64,000 nt of DNA from positions 124,001 through 188,000 of the forward strand of contig NZ_JADPKT010000094.1 of assembly GCF_023074075.1 (NCBI RefSeq). The letters are read 5' to 3'. A program made the position numbers and the translations under genes. The DNA is from Bradyrhizobium sp. 138 (GTDB lineage: Bacteria; Pseudomonadota; Alphaproteobacteria; Rhizobiales; Xanthobacteraceae). Shown here piece after piece: positions 9,725 to 19,030 of this stretch. The first letter of the stretch is position 1. Each line of letters begins with the position of its first letter. The notes under the pieces were generated by a model, which did no database searches, had not been told where the DNA came from, and worked only from the letters and a program-made list of their open reading frames with translations.

Positions 9725-9760
9725 TCGTCGCTACTTTGGCCGCCGCTGCATCCACATCCG

Positions 9761-9805
9761 CGCTGTCGTCCCGGATCTTCGCTTCGCTCGTCCGGGACGA
9801 CAGCG
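9761..9805. terminator. Hairpin downstream of the RND operon
   Basis: Perfect 15-bp inverted repeat (CGCTGTCGTCCCGGA and its complement) with a 15-base loop, 36 bp after the pump stop. There is no U-tract, so it may be a repeat-derived hairpin that stabilises the 3' end rather than a classical intrinsic terminator. Confidence 0.55.
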
Positions 9806-9920
9806 GTTGTTTGGCGCACAGCTGCCCATACTAACGACCAACGTGAAATGGATGGGCACGCGCGGGGTTCCTCACTACTATCCGCGCGATTTCAAAACAG
9901 AAAACTGCTGGAGATAACAT

Positions 9921-11114
9921 ATGAAATCAGCACTTTTGGCCGCCGTCGCAACCTCTGCTCTGGTGCTGGCGGCGCCGGTGTCCGCGCAAGGCGTCAAGAT
10001 CGGCATCCTCAACGACCAGTCCGGCGTCTATGCCGATTACGGCGGCAAATGGTCGGTCGAGGCGGCCAGGATGGCGATCGAGGATTTTGGCGGCGAGGTG
10101 CTGGGCCAGAAGATCGAGCTTGTCACCGCAGATCACCAGAACAAGCCCGACCTCGCGACTTCGATCGCGCGGCGCTGGTACGACGTCGAGAACGTCGACA
10201 TGATCACGGAGCTGACGACCTCCTCGGTCGCGCTCGCGATCCACGAGCTCTCCAAGGAAAAGAAGAAGATCGACATCGTCGTCGGCGCCGCCACCTCGCG
10301 GCTGACAGGCGATGCCTGCCAGCCCTACGGCTTCCACTGGGCCTACGACACCCGCGCGCTCGGCGTCGGCACCGGCGGCGCACTGACGAAAGCCGGCGGC
10401 GACACCTGGTTCTTCCTCACCGCCGACTACGCCTTCGGCTACGCGCTGGAGAAGGACACCAGCGAGATCGTCACCGCCAATGGCGGCAAGGTGGTCGGCT
10501 CGGTGCGCGTGCCGCTCAACTCCTCGGACTTCTCCTCCTTCCTGCTGCAGGCGCAGAGCTCGAAAGCGAAGATCGTCGGCCTCGCCAATGCCGGCCTCGA
10601 CACCACCAACTCGATCAAACAGGCGTCCGAGTTCGGCATCGTCGCCAGTGGCCAGAAGCTCGCCGGCCTCCTGATGACGCTTGCCGAAGTGAATGGCCTC
10701 GGCCTCCAGGCCGCGCAAGGCCTGGTGCTGACCGAGGGCTACTATTGGGATGTCAACGACAAGTCGCGCAATCTCGGCGAACGCTTCCTCAAGCGCACCG
10801 GCCGGATGCCGAACATGATCCAGGCCGGCACCTACTCGGCGACGCTGAGCTATCTCAAGGCGGTCAAGGCCGCCGGCACCAAGGATCCCGATGCCGTCGC
10901 CAAGAAGCTGAAGGAGCTGCCGGTCGACGACGACTTCGCCCAAGGCGGCAAGGTGCTCGAGAACGGCCGCATGATCCACGACATGTATCTGTTCGAGGTC
11001 AAGAAGCCCTCGGAATCGAAGAAGCCGTGGGATTATTACAAGCTGCTCGCCACCGTCCCCGGCGACAAGGCGTTCTTCACCGCCAAGGAAAGCGGCTGCC
11101 CGCTGACGAAGTGA
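9921..11114 (+). CDS. Orphan ABC substrate-binding protein, branched-chain amino acid type (LivK-like)
   Basis: 397 residues with a Sec signal peptide (MKSALLAAVATSALVLAAPVSA) and a type-I periplasmic-binding fold (VKIGILNDQSGVYADYGGKWS at the start of the mature protein, ITELTTSSVALAIHEL in the first lobe, GYYWDVNDKSRNLGERFLKR in the second). GGAG lies seven bases before the ATG. In rhizobia such proteins bind amino acids, aromatic acids, amides or urea. No Liv permease or ATPase gene is adjacent, so it either serves a transporter encoded elsewhere or has a sensory role. The ligand is not predictable from sequence alone. Confidence 0.92.
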   Translation: MKSALLAAVATSALVLAAPVSAQGVKIGILNDQSGVYADYGGKWSVEAARMAIEDFGGEVLGQKIELVTADHQNKPDLATSIARRWYDVENVDMITELTTSSVALAIHELSKEKKKIDIVVGAATSRLTGDACQPYGFHWAYDTRALGVGTGGALTKAGGDTWFFLTADYAFGYALEKDTSEIVTANGGKVVGSVRVPLNSSDFSSFLLQAQSSKAKIVGLANAGLDTTNSIKQASEFGIVASGQKLAGLLMTLAEVNGLGLQAAQGLVLTEGYYWDVNDKSRNLGERFLKRTGRMPNMIQAGTYSATLSYLKAVKAAGTKDPDAVAKKLKELPVDDDFAQGGKVLENGRMIHDMYLFEVKKPSESKKPWDYYKLLATVPGDKAFFTAKESGCPLTK

Positions 11115-11124
11115 CGTCCGCGTG

Positions 11125-11167
11125 TCCCGGACGCGCCGCAGCGTGAATCGCTGCACCGCGCCCGGGA
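11125..11167. terminator. Hairpin after the LivK-like gene
   Basis: Nested inverted repeat: outer TCCCGG/CCGGGA and inner GCAGCG/CGCTGC around a five-base loop, 10 bp beyond the stop. It lies between convergent genes, so it can serve both directions. No U-tract follows. Confidence 0.5.
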
Positions 11168-11192
11168 GACGAGCGCGCATGATGCAGTGCTT

Positions 11193-11582
11193 TCACTTCA
11201 CCAGCCGCAGAACAACCGCTCCCAGTGCCCCCGCCCACAGCGCAAACGCCGCGAGAAACTGGATCGCAAAGCCCGTGCCGCGCTTGGCGGCAGCTTGCGA
11301 ATAGCCCACGAAGTAGAGGATGCGGCCGATGATCCAGACCGCGCCAATTCCTGCTGCAATGGCATCGCTGATATAGATCGCGAACAGCCAGAGTGCCGGC
11401 AGAAAGATCGGCATCCATTCCAGCGTGTTCATCTGGATGCGGAAGGCGCGTTCGAAATCCGGATGGCCCGACATCGCAGGCACCTTGACGCCGGTCTTTG
11501 TGCGCGAGCGCGAGACGTTGATGGCGGAGAAGAAATAAAATGCAATCGCCAGCAGCGTGACGAGGGCGGTGAGGTGATACAT
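11193..11582 (-). CDS. MAPEG family membrane protein
   Basis: 129 residues with four predicted transmembrane helices. The family pattern is visible in VSRSRTKTGVKVPA, HPDFERAFRIQMNTLEWMPIFLPALW and GRILYFVGY, which match membrane-associated eicosanoid/glutathione metabolism proteins (microsomal GST-like). Bacterial members may conjugate glutathione to hydrophobic electrophiles, but function is mostly untested. The ATG at 11582 has GGGGA upstream; the alternative TTG start adds five residues. It stands alone, convergent with the LivK-like gene. Confidence 0.9.
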   Translation of the reverse strand: MYHLTALVTLLAIAFYFFSAINVSRSRTKTGVKVPAMSGHPDFERAFRIQMNTLEWMPIFLPALWLFAIYISDAIAAGIGAVWIIGRILYFVGYSQAAAKRGTGFAIQFLAAFALWAGALGAVVLRLVK

Positions 11583-11674
11583 CGGTAGTTTCCCCAAAGC
11601 GTTGTCGAGCGGAGTGGATCCCGGTTCGCGTCAAGAGAACGCGTCAAGACGAGAATCCAAGAGAGGTCGCGGCT

Positions 11675-12757
11675 TCAATAGCCGGTCAGCTCGAGATAGC
11701 CAACGCCGTCATGCGTGCCGGCAAAGCTGATCGGCCCCTCCCAATAGGAGAAGCCGGTCCCCATCCAGGCCCCGGGATTGAGCGGCTTGCAGAGAATCGA
11801 GAACGAGCGCGAGGGGATCGCGATCTGCCATTCCACCGGCAGCTTGCGTCCCGCAACCTCCGTCGTCGCTTTCGGGATCATCTGGATCTCGCCACCCGCA
11901 ATCATCTGCGTCTCGCCGGCGGCGCTGATCCAGTTGCCGAACGGATAGTCCCTGCCGTCCTTCTGCCGCAGCCGGTACAGCATCAGCTTGTCGCCCGACG
12001 ACAGGTGCAGCGACAGCCAATCCCAGCCGGTCTGGTCGGCATCGAGCGGCTGGCTGCTCCATTCCCGGTCCATCCAGGCCTGGCCCGAAACATCGACCGG
12101 CTTGCCATCGATGATGAGGGTGCCGCGGGCGCGGTAGAACGGCTGGCTGTAATAATAGGACGCCTGGCCGCGCTCCGACTTGCGGCTGTAGCCGCTATCG
12201 CCCTGCAACACGATCGGATGATCGGCCTCCAGCGTCAGTGCGTAGCTGAAATCGGTGCCGGACGCCTTCAGCGTCAGCGGCGCCAAACTGCGATCGTCGC
12301 TGCGCTCGAGAGCCTTCATCTCCCAGTCGTCGATCCACGCCGCAAACGGTGTTGCGGTGACGCCGGCCTGCCCGATGCCACCGCGTGAAAAGACTTCGTT
12401 GAAGCGGTGGGTATCCGCGCGCGTCACCGCGGCATGCGCCATCCACACCTGCTGGTTGGCCCAACCTTCGCCCTGTGGGCCCGGCTGCGCCGCCTGCCGG
12501 AACAGCGTCCATTGCAGGCCGCAGGCCGCACCGCTGCGGTCGACGAGATTCGCCGTGAGATACCACCACTCGATACGAAAGTCCGGATGCGGCCCGTGAT
12601 CGGCCGGAAAGGCGAACAGCTTTCCCGGTGTGACCTTCGCAAAGCCATCCGCTTTCTCACCGAGCCCGGCATAGCCTTGCGCACCGGCGCGGCGTGCGAG
12701 CGCCAGCGCAGCGATGCCGCCGGCGAAGGCACGGCGAGATATCAGCTCAGCGCTCAT
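11675..12757 (-). CDS. AttH-like secreted lipocalin-type protein (CrtC/AttH family)
   Basis: 360 residues. The N-terminus has a twin-arginine signal (ISRRAFAGGIAALALA), so it is exported folded. The mature part has the AttH/carotenoid 1,2-hydratase pattern: FPADHGPHPDFRIEWWYLTANL early, GQAWMDREWSSQPL in the middle and GTGFSYWEGPISF near the end. The ATG overlaps the end of the permease gene by 11 bp, so it is the third gene of the ABC operon. Family members form a paired lipocalin fold and probably handle a lipophilic ligand passed on by the ABC transporter. The ligand is unknown; there are no carotenoid genes nearby. Confidence 0.9.
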   Translation of the reverse strand: MSAELISRRAFAGGIAALALARRAGAQGYAGLGEKADGFAKVTPGKLFAFPADHGPHPDFRIEWWYLTANLVDRSGAACGLQWTLFRQAAQPGPQGEGWANQQVWMAHAAVTRADTHRFNEVFSRGGIGQAGVTATPFAAWIDDWEMKALERSDDRSLAPLTLKASGTDFSYALTLEADHPIVLQGDSGYSRKSERGQASYYYSQPFYRARGTLIIDGKPVDVSGQAWMDREWSSQPLDADQTGWDWLSLHLSSGDKLMLYRLRQKDGRDYPFGNWISAAGETQMIAGGEIQMIPKATTEVAGRKLPVEWQIAIPSRSFSILCKPLNPGAWMGTGFSYWEGPISFAGTHDGVGYLELTGY

Positions 12758-15209
12758 TGGCAAACACCTTGACGAGATCTGCCGGCTGCATCCGCGCCAG
12801 CCGTGCCACCGGCAACAGAGCCGCAAGCAGCGACGCAAGCAGCGCCACCGCGACCAGCTCGACCAATTGCAGCGGGAATACGTGGAACGGCAGCCGCCAG
12901 CCGAACGCTTTCACATTGACGATCGCGATCAGGCACCACGCCACCACAAGGCCGAGCGGCACGGCGAGCAGCGACGTCAGCAGTGCGACCGACAGCGTCT
13001 TGGTCAATTCGATCGCAGCGAGGCGCGGCCGCGTGATGCCGATCGCCCATAACGGTGCGAGCTGCGGCAGGCGTGAATTCGCCAGCGTCAGCAGGCTCGT
13101 GAACAGCGCGATTCCGGCGACGCCGAGCGTGAACGCATTCAGGGCCGAGGTCACCGCGAAGGTGCGGTTGAAGATGCGGATCGATTCCGCCTTCACGGTC
13201 GCCTGGTCGGCGACACTGCGGTCGCCGAGCGCAAACTGCTTTTGCAGGGCCGCGATCAGGCCGGAGATATTCTCCCTGGCGACGATCAGGCCGATCCGTG
13301 TCTGCGGCGTCTGCGGAAATTGCCGCATCAGCGCCGCGACATTGACGGCGAGCTGCCCCTTGGGATTGCCGTAGTCGGCATAGACGCCGACGATGTCGAG
13401 CTCCCAAATCCCGCTGGGCGCCGGCACCTCGACGACGTCGCCGATGCGGATGTTGAGGCGGCGGCTCAATTGCTCGCTGATGAAGGCGGCATTGCCAGGC
13501 ACGAGCCGGGTCCAGGCGCGCGGCGCGGCGTCGAGCAGCGGCCAGCGTTCGCGATAGAGCGCATGGTCAGGCAGGCCGAGCACTTCCACCGGCTGTCCCT
13601 GAACCTGCGCATCGGCGCGGCCACCCGACAGGATCGCCTGCACGTCGCTGCGCTCCTTCAGCCAATTCCGGATCGCGAGGGCTTGCGCATTGTCTGATGC
13701 GCTGATGTAGACGTCGGCTGCGAGCCGCCCGTTCAGCCAGCCGATGAAGGTGCGGCTGAACGTCTCCACCATGGTGGACACGCCGACATTGACGGCGAGT
13801 GCCAGCAGCAGCGCCATCAGCGCCAGCGACAAGCCGGAGAGCTGCTGCCGGCTGTCCGCCCAGAACCACAGTGCGAGCGGTCTTCGCGTAGCGCGCTGGC
13901 CTGCGAGCAGCAGCAGTTCGAGCAACGCCGGCAGCATCAACGCCGCGCCGAGCATCAGCGCCGCCAGCAGGCCAAAGCCCGCGATCAGCGATTCGCCATA
14001 GCGAAGCAACAGCAGTGCGATCGCGAACACGGCGCAGGCGGCCAGGCCCTGCAGCATCAGCCAGCGGCGCTGCCGCTGCTGCCAGGCGCGCGGCTGCGCC
14101 GTTGCCAGCACCGGCATCCTGATCGCCTTGATCAGGCTGGTCGCCGCCGCAACAAGCGCGCCCGCAATGCTGATGCCGATGCCGGCGAGCCACCATTCAG
14201 GCCGTAAAGAGAGCTGCCCCGGAATCTGTGCGCCATAGAGCCCGCGCAGCGAGGCCGCGACGTCGGGCAGCAGCGCGGCGGCGATGAAATAGCCGCAAGC
14301 GAGCCCGATCAGCCCGGCGACGAGGGCCAGGACCACGAGCTCGATCACCAGCACCGTATTGACCAGCCGGGCCGAGGCGCCGCAGGCGCGCAGCGTCCGC
14401 AGCATGGGCAGCCGCTGCTCGAAAGCGAGGCCGACGGCCGAATTGACGATGAACAGACCGACGAAGAACGACAGCAGGCCAAACGCGGTGAGGTTGAGAT
14501 GGAAGCTGTCGGTGAGGCGCTCCAGCTCGGTCTCCGCGGTCGGCTCGATCAGCTGCAACTGATCGCCGACGACGCTTGCCAGCGGCGCAGGCTTGCTCCT
14601 GGGCTTGCCGAGCAGAAGCCGCGACACCTGATCCGGCTTGTTCAGCAGACGCTGCGCCACGCCGATGTCGACCACCAGCACGTCGGGCACGAGCTGGGGC
14701 AGCACCCGCAGCGGCGGCAATGTTGCGCCGTCGCTGGTCGGAGGCGCCGCGCCCTCCTGCTCCTGCAGGTCGCTCAGCGTCTCCCGTGCCACCAATGTCT
14801 GGCCCGGCGATGCAACAAAACTGCTCAAATCTGCAGCCCCGAGACGAGGTGCGTTGCCGACGTCGATCGGCAGCGTCACCGGTTCGATCCCGAGCAGGCG
14901 TACCGAACGTCCATTGATCTGGACCCGGCCCTCCAGCGCCGGCGACACCGGCCAGCCGGCGCGGCGGAGTTTTACGAAAAGATCCTGTGAGAAGGTTGCT
15001 GCATGGGGCGCAACCAGCATCGCCGTGCGGGCGCCGCCGAACGTCGCCGCGGCGCGGTCATAGGCGTTGCGGGCCTGCTGGTTGATGGCCTGCACGCCGC
15101 TCCACAGCGCGGTCGCCGCGATCAGCCCGACCAGAAGCGTCGCGAATTGCATCTTGTGACGCCGCCAATGGCTGAGCAGCACGGCAAGGACCCACAGCGC
15201 GCGTCTCAT
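12747..15209 (-). CDS. FtsX/MacB-type ABC permease, fused AttF-AttG form
   Basis: 820 residues with an N-terminal helix (about 24-42), a large periplasmic domain, an FtsX-type transmembrane block (about 250-380), a central block (about 400-480), a second periplasmic domain and a final FtsX block (about 680-815). It resembles AttF and AttG joined in one chain, as in other MacB-like permeases with two FtsX repeats. Such systems use mechanotransmission or lipid/lipoprotein extraction instead of substrate import. It overlaps the ATPase gene by four bases and the AttH-like gene by 11, so translation is coupled across all three. Confidence 0.92.
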   Translation of the reverse strand: MRRALWVLAVLLSHWRRHKMQFATLLVGLIAATALWSGVQAINQQARNAYDRAAATFGGARTAMLVAPHAATFSQDLFVKLRRAGWPVSPALEGRVQINGRSVRLLGIEPVTLPIDVGNAPRLGAADLSSFVASPGQTLVARETLSDLQEQEGAAPPTSDGATLPPLRVLPQLVPDVLVVDIGVAQRLLNKPDQVSRLLLGKPRSKPAPLASVVGDQLQLIEPTAETELERLTDSFHLNLTAFGLLSFFVGLFIVNSAVGLAFEQRLPMLRTLRACGASARLVNTVLVIELVVLALVAGLIGLACGYFIAAALLPDVAASLRGLYGAQIPGQLSLRPEWWLAGIGISIAGALVAAATSLIKAIRMPVLATAQPRAWQQRQRRWLMLQGLAACAVFAIALLLLRYGESLIAGFGLLAALMLGAALMLPALLELLLLAGQRATRRPLALWFWADSRQQLSGLSLALMALLLALAVNVGVSTMVETFSRTFIGWLNGRLAADVYISASDNAQALAIRNWLKERSDVQAILSGGRADAQVQGQPVEVLGLPDHALYRERWPLLDAAPRAWTRLVPGNAAFISEQLSRRLNIRIGDVVEVPAPSGIWELDIVGVYADYGNPKGQLAVNVAALMRQFPQTPQTRIGLIVARENISGLIAALQKQFALGDRSVADQATVKAESIRIFNRTFAVTSALNAFTLGVAGIALFTSLLTLANSRLPQLAPLWAIGITRPRLAAIELTKTLSVALLTSLLAVPLGLVVAWCLIAIVNVKAFGWRLPFHVFPLQLVELVAVALLASLLAALLPVARLARMQPADLVKVFANER

Positions 15210-15865
15210 GCGATCCGCCCCGCATGCAGGGTGACGTGGCGGTCGAGCGTCGCGGCCAGATGCATGCTGTGCGTCACCATCAGGAAACCGCAGCCGGTGC
15301 GCGCGACGAGATCGCGCGTCAGCGCCAGCACGTCCTCGGCGGTGGCCTCGTCCAGATTGCCGGTCGGCTCGTCGGCCAGCAGAAGCGACGGCTTCGTCGC
15401 CAGCGCCCGGCCGATCGCGACCCGTTGCTGCTGTCCGCCCGATAATTGCTCTGGATAACGTTTGAGCAGGCTGCCGAGCCCGAGCCGCTCGATCAGCTCT
15501 TTTGTCCAGGCCGCATCGTAACGGTCGGCGATCCGTGCCTGAAAGGTCAGATTATCCCCGACCGATAGACTCGGGATCAGGTTGAATTGCTGAAAAACCA
15601 AGCCGACCCGGTCGCGCCGCACGCCGGCGCGCCCCGCGTCGGACAGTTTGGTGATCTCGATATCCGCCAACCGGATCGTGCCGCTATCGGCGGCATCGAG
15701 CCCTGCGATCAGATGCAGCAGCGTGCTCTTGCCGCTGCCGGATTCGCCGGTCAGCGCGATGCGTTCGCCGTCCCCGAGGTCGAGATCGACGCCGCGCAGC
15801 ACATGGACCGGTTCGCCGGCCGAGGAGAAGGTCTTGGAAAGATTTCGGATGCTCAGCACGATCAA
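15206..15865 (-). CDS. ABC transporter ATP-binding protein, LolD/MacB type (AttE-like)
   Basis: 219 residues. Walker A GESGSGKST at 40-48, signature LSGGQQQRVAIGRALA near 140-155, Walker B LLLADEPTGNLD near 160-171 and a switch histidine in MVTHSMHLA. The short length and GLVFQQFNLIPSLSVGDNL Q-loop are typical of the LolD/MacB/FtsE branch. It is the first gene of the three-gene export operon and powers the 820-residue permease. The gene begins 147 bp from the divergent MFS gene. Confidence 0.95.
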   Translation of the reverse strand: MIVLSIRNLSKTFSSAGEPVHVLRGVDLDLGDGERIALTGESGSGKSTLLHLIAGLDAADSGTIRLADIEITKLSDAGRAGVRRDRVGLVFQQFNLIPSLSVGDNLTFQARIADRYDAAWTKELIERLGLGSLLKRYPEQLSGGQQQRVAIGRALATKPSLLLADEPTGNLDEATAEDVLALTRDLVARTGCGFLMVTHSMHLAATLDRHVTLHAGRIA

Positions 15866-16012
15866 TGGCGCCGGACGGAATTAACGGAATTGCTGCGTAG
15901 CACACTTGCCGGGGAAATGCTGGTTGCGTTGGTCCCGAAGCCGTTGTTAGCTTCCAGGACGGCCAAATCAGAAAAGTGTCAAAAGACCGAAAGACAACGA
16001 CGGGGGAGATTC

Positions 16013-17350
16013 ATGAGCGCTCAGGGAACGCCAGAGGTGGCGGGCAAGTCGGCGACGGTGTCAAACGCGACGCCAAAGGGCGCCTGGACCATCACCTTTC
16101 TTCTCTTCCTCTTCATGCTCGTGAACTTCGCCGACAAGATCGTCGTGGGTCTCGCCGGCGTGCCGATCATGACCGATCTGAAGCTCACCCCGGAGCAGTT
16201 CGGTCTGCTCGGTTCCTCGTTCTTCTTCCTGTTCTCGATCGCGGCCATCGTGGTCGGCTTCATCGTCAACAAGGTGCCGACGCGCTGGGTGCTGCTGGCG
16301 CTTGCGGTGGTCTGGGCGCTGGCGCAGTTTCCGATGGTCGGCACCGTCTCCTTCACGACGCTCTTGATCTGTCGCATCGTGCTGGGTGCCGGCGAAGGCC
16401 CGGCCTTCTCGGTCGCCGCGCACGCCATCTACAAATGGTTCCCCGACGAGAAGCGCACGTTGCCGACCGCGATCCTGTCGCAGGGCTCGGCCTTCGGTGT
16501 GATCCTCGCCGTGCCGGCGCTGAACTGGATCATCGTCAACCATTCCTGGCACTATGCCTTCGGCGCGCTCGGTGTCGTCGGCCTGATCTGGGTTTGTGCC
16601 TGGCTCGCGCTCGGCAAGGAAGGGCCGCTGGAGGACACGCAGGTCCTGGCCGCGACCGAGCAGAAGATCCCTTACTTGCAGCTGCTCACCTCGCGCACCT
16701 TCATCGGCTGCGTCGCGGCGACCTTCGGCGCCTATTGGGCGCTGTCGCTTGGTTTGACCTGGTTCACGCCCTTCATCGTCAAGGGGCTCGGATTCTCGCA
16801 GAGCCAGGCCGGCTTCATCTCGATCCTGCCCTGGGTGTTCGGCGCCACCATTGTCATTCTCACGGGCTGGATCTCGCAGGTGATGATGGCGCGCGGCTAC
16901 AACACCCGTGCGGCTCGCGGTGTTCTCGGCTCGGTGCCGCTGGTGATCGGCGGGCTGATCCTGGCGACGATGCCGCATGCCCAGGGCGCCGGCCTGCAGA
17001 TCGCGCTGCTCGTGGTCGGCTCGGGCCTGTGCGGGGCGATCTACGTCGTCTGTCCGCCCATGCTCGGCGAGTTCACGCCGACCTCGCAGCGCGGCGCCAT
17101 CCTCGCGATCTATGGTGCGCTCTACACGCTGGCCGGCATCATCGCGCCGGCCGTGATGGGGGCGATGATCCAGCGTGCCGGCAGCACGGTCGATGGCTAC
17201 ATGACGGGCTTCACCATTAATGCCGCGATCATGGTCGGCTCCGGCTTGCTCGGCCTGCTGCTGCTGTGGCCGAACACGGAAAAGGCCAGGCTGACGCGTG
17301 GTGCCGCCGCGCAGCCTTCATCACTAAAGGGTGCGGTCTCGCCGACGTAA
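16013..17350 (+). CDS. MFS transporter (anion:cation symporter-like)
   Basis: 445 residues with 12 predicted transmembrane helices. The family motif between helices 2 and 3 is weak (VNKVPTRWVLL), but RIVLGAGEGPAFSVAAHAIYKWFP in helix 4-5 is typical of the ACS branch that imports organic anions. The ATG at 16013 has GGGGGAGA immediately upstream; an open frame extends back to 15587 but is antisense to the ATPase and lacks a ribosome site. It ends convergent with a second MFS gene. The substrate is unknown. Confidence 0.92.
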   Translation: MSAQGTPEVAGKSATVSNATPKGAWTITFLLFLFMLVNFADKIVVGLAGVPIMTDLKLTPEQFGLLGSSFFFLFSIAAIVVGFIVNKVPTRWVLLALAVVWALAQFPMVGTVSFTTLLICRIVLGAGEGPAFSVAAHAIYKWFPDEKRTLPTAILSQGSAFGVILAVPALNWIIVNHSWHYAFGALGVVGLIWVCAWLALGKEGPLEDTQVLAATEQKIPYLQLLTSRTFIGCVAATFGAYWALSLGLTWFTPFIVKGLGFSQSQAGFISILPWVFGATIVILTGWISQVMMARGYNTRAARGVLGSVPLVIGGLILATMPHAQGAGLQIALLVVGSGLCGAIYVVCPPMLGEFTPTSQRGAILAIYGALYTLAGIIAPAVMGAMIQRAGSTVDGYMTGFTINAAIMVGSGLLGLLLLWPNTEKARLTRGAAAQPSSLKGAVSPT

Positions 17351-17420
17351 GAGGGCTTCTGGCTAGTCCTAACGACGACTGTCGTCCCGGACAGGGGAGC
17401 GCAGATCCGGAGCTTGATTC

Positions 17421-18626
17421 TCAGGCCTTGGCCGGCTTCCGTTCCGTGAACGGCGACAGCACCACGGTGGCAACCATGAAGATCACGGACGCGCCGAACA
17501 CCCAGTGCGAGGCGTTTTGGTCCATGATCCAGCCGAACAGCAGCGGCGAGACGATGCCGCCGAGATTGAAGCCGGTTGAGACGATGCCGAAGGCGCGGCC
17601 GGCTGCGCCCGCGGGCGCGGCGTTACGCACCAACATGTCGCGCGAAGGTGCAATTACGCCGGAGAGGAAGCCTGCGAGCGTCATCGCGGCAGTCAAGATC
17701 CAGCCGGGCAGGACCACGAGCGCGATCAGCAGCACGATCGCCGCGTTCGCGGCAAAGCAGGCGGCGGCGACATAGCCATGGCGTTCGGTGTGATCGGCGA
17801 GGAAACCGCCTGCCAGCACGCCGGCGGCGCTGGCGCCGAGGAATGCCGTCAGCATGACGTTGGCGGCCGAGTAAGACGTCCCGTAGCCGCTGATCAGCGC
17901 GACGACGCCGAAATTGTTGATGCCGGCGACCGACAGGCTGAGCAGCATGAACAGCGCCGTCAGCACGATCAGCGCCGGCGTAATGATGGCCTGCTTCGGC
18001 GCGTTCGCGCTGCCCGGCTTCTTCTTGTGGGCACCGGCGTCGGGAATGTTCATGACGAGCAGCAGCAGCGCCACCAGAATGCCGATCGCGCCCGATGCGA
18101 TCAGCGCTCCGGCGCCACCGGACAAGGTGACGAGCGCAGCCACGATCGCCGGCGCCACCGCTCCGCCGAGAAAACCGGCAAAGGTATGGATCGAGAAGGC
18201 GCGGCCCATCCGCGCCTCGTCCATGTGCTCGGCCAGGATCGCATAGTCGGCGGGATGATAGACGCTGTTGGCGAGGCCCAGCAGCACGGCGCAGGCGATC
18301 AGCGAGGCGTAGCTGAGGTGCAGGCCAAGCAGGATCAGCGCGAAGCCGCCGAGCGTGAGCCCGGCCAGCAGAATTTTGCGCGCACCAAAATGGTCGACGA
18401 GATAGCCGGTCGGAGCCTGGGTCAATCCGGACACCACCGCGAACACGGTGAGCGCGAAGCCGAGCTCGATATAGCCGACGCCGAGTTGGCTCTTGAGGAA
18501 CGGGAACAGCATCGGCAGCACAAGCAGATGGAAATGGCTGACCCAATGCGCGATCGAGATTCCCGTCAGCGTGCGCAGCGCGCTGTCCGCCTTGCCTTGC
18601 TGCGGTGCGGCGAGAACGTCGACCAT
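17421..18626 (-). CDS. MFS transporter (Fsr-like efflux)
   Basis: 401 residues with 12 predicted helices. HWVSHFHLLVLPMLFPFLK in helix 1, GYLVDHFGARKILLAG between helices 2 and 3 and GLANSVYHPADYAILAEH in helix 4 resemble fosmidomycin-resistance-type exporters. It is monocistronic and convergent with the preceding MFS gene. Export of a small metabolite or drug is a family-based inference. Confidence 0.9.
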   Translation of the reverse strand: MVDVLAAPQQGKADSALRTLTGISIAHWVSHFHLLVLPMLFPFLKSQLGVGYIELGFALTVFAVVSGLTQAPTGYLVDHFGARKILLAGLTLGGFALILLGLHLSYASLIACAVLLGLANSVYHPADYAILAEHMDEARMGRAFSIHTFAGFLGGAVAPAIVAALVTLSGGAGALIASGAIGILVALLLLVMNIPDAGAHKKKPGSANAPKQAIITPALIVLTALFMLLSLSVAGINNFGVVALISGYGTSYSAANVMLTAFLGASAAGVLAGGFLADHTERHGYVAAACFAANAAIVLLIALVVLPGWILTAAMTLAGFLSGVIAPSRDMLVRNAAPAGAAGRAFGIVSTGFNLGGIVSPLLFGWIMDQNASHWVFGASVIFMVATVVLSPFTERKPAKA

Positions 18627-18776
18627 GGCAGTTCCGTTTCACTCCCTGAAGCCGCGGAAACTATCGGGGAGAGCGGTTATTTGTCCATGAACGCAGCCGC
18701 ATGGCAGGTAGTGCGGGAGCAGACGCTGCAAAGGGGGGAGGGAACGCACCGTTCGTGAGGTGCGAGCTTCACACCC

Positions 18777-18944
18777 TCACAACGGTTCGTCGTCCGGACC
18801 GTGGCGGTCGCGTTTGGGTGTTGCGATGTCGCCGTCTTCGTAATCGTCGTCGTCGCGCGGCGGAGGCGGCTTCTTCGCCTTGTCGTCCGTCGTCCGATTC
18901 TCGACGATTTTGGGCGGCGCGTTCGGCTTGCCTATCTTGGCCAT
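18777..18944 (-). CDS. Small acidic/proline-rich hypothetical protein
   Basis: 55 residues from the ATG at 18944 (MAKIGKPNAPPKIVENRT). The rest is low complexity: lysine/proline, then an acidic run DDDDYED, then a charged tail. It is predicted to be disordered, with no signal or membrane segment. A weak GGAA lies upstream. The frame is open to 19034, but that part overlaps the end of the downstream hydrolase gene and is less protein-like. No function can be assigned. Confidence 0.55.
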   Translation of the reverse strand: MAKIGKPNAPPKIVENRTTDDKAKKPPPPRDDDDYEDGDIATPKRDRHGPDDEPL

Positions 18945-19030
18945 GGCTGTTCCGGGATGGTGATGCTCATCCGTCCTAGCCGGAATATATGGGCGGTTCC
19001 TGATGTTTCTCAAGCAGGCCGGCGAGGCCG

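Noticed and set aside
15587..16012. N-terminal extension of the MFS gene
   Set aside because: The extra 142 codons are antisense to the ABC ATPase and lack a ribosome site; the ATG at 16013 has a strong one.
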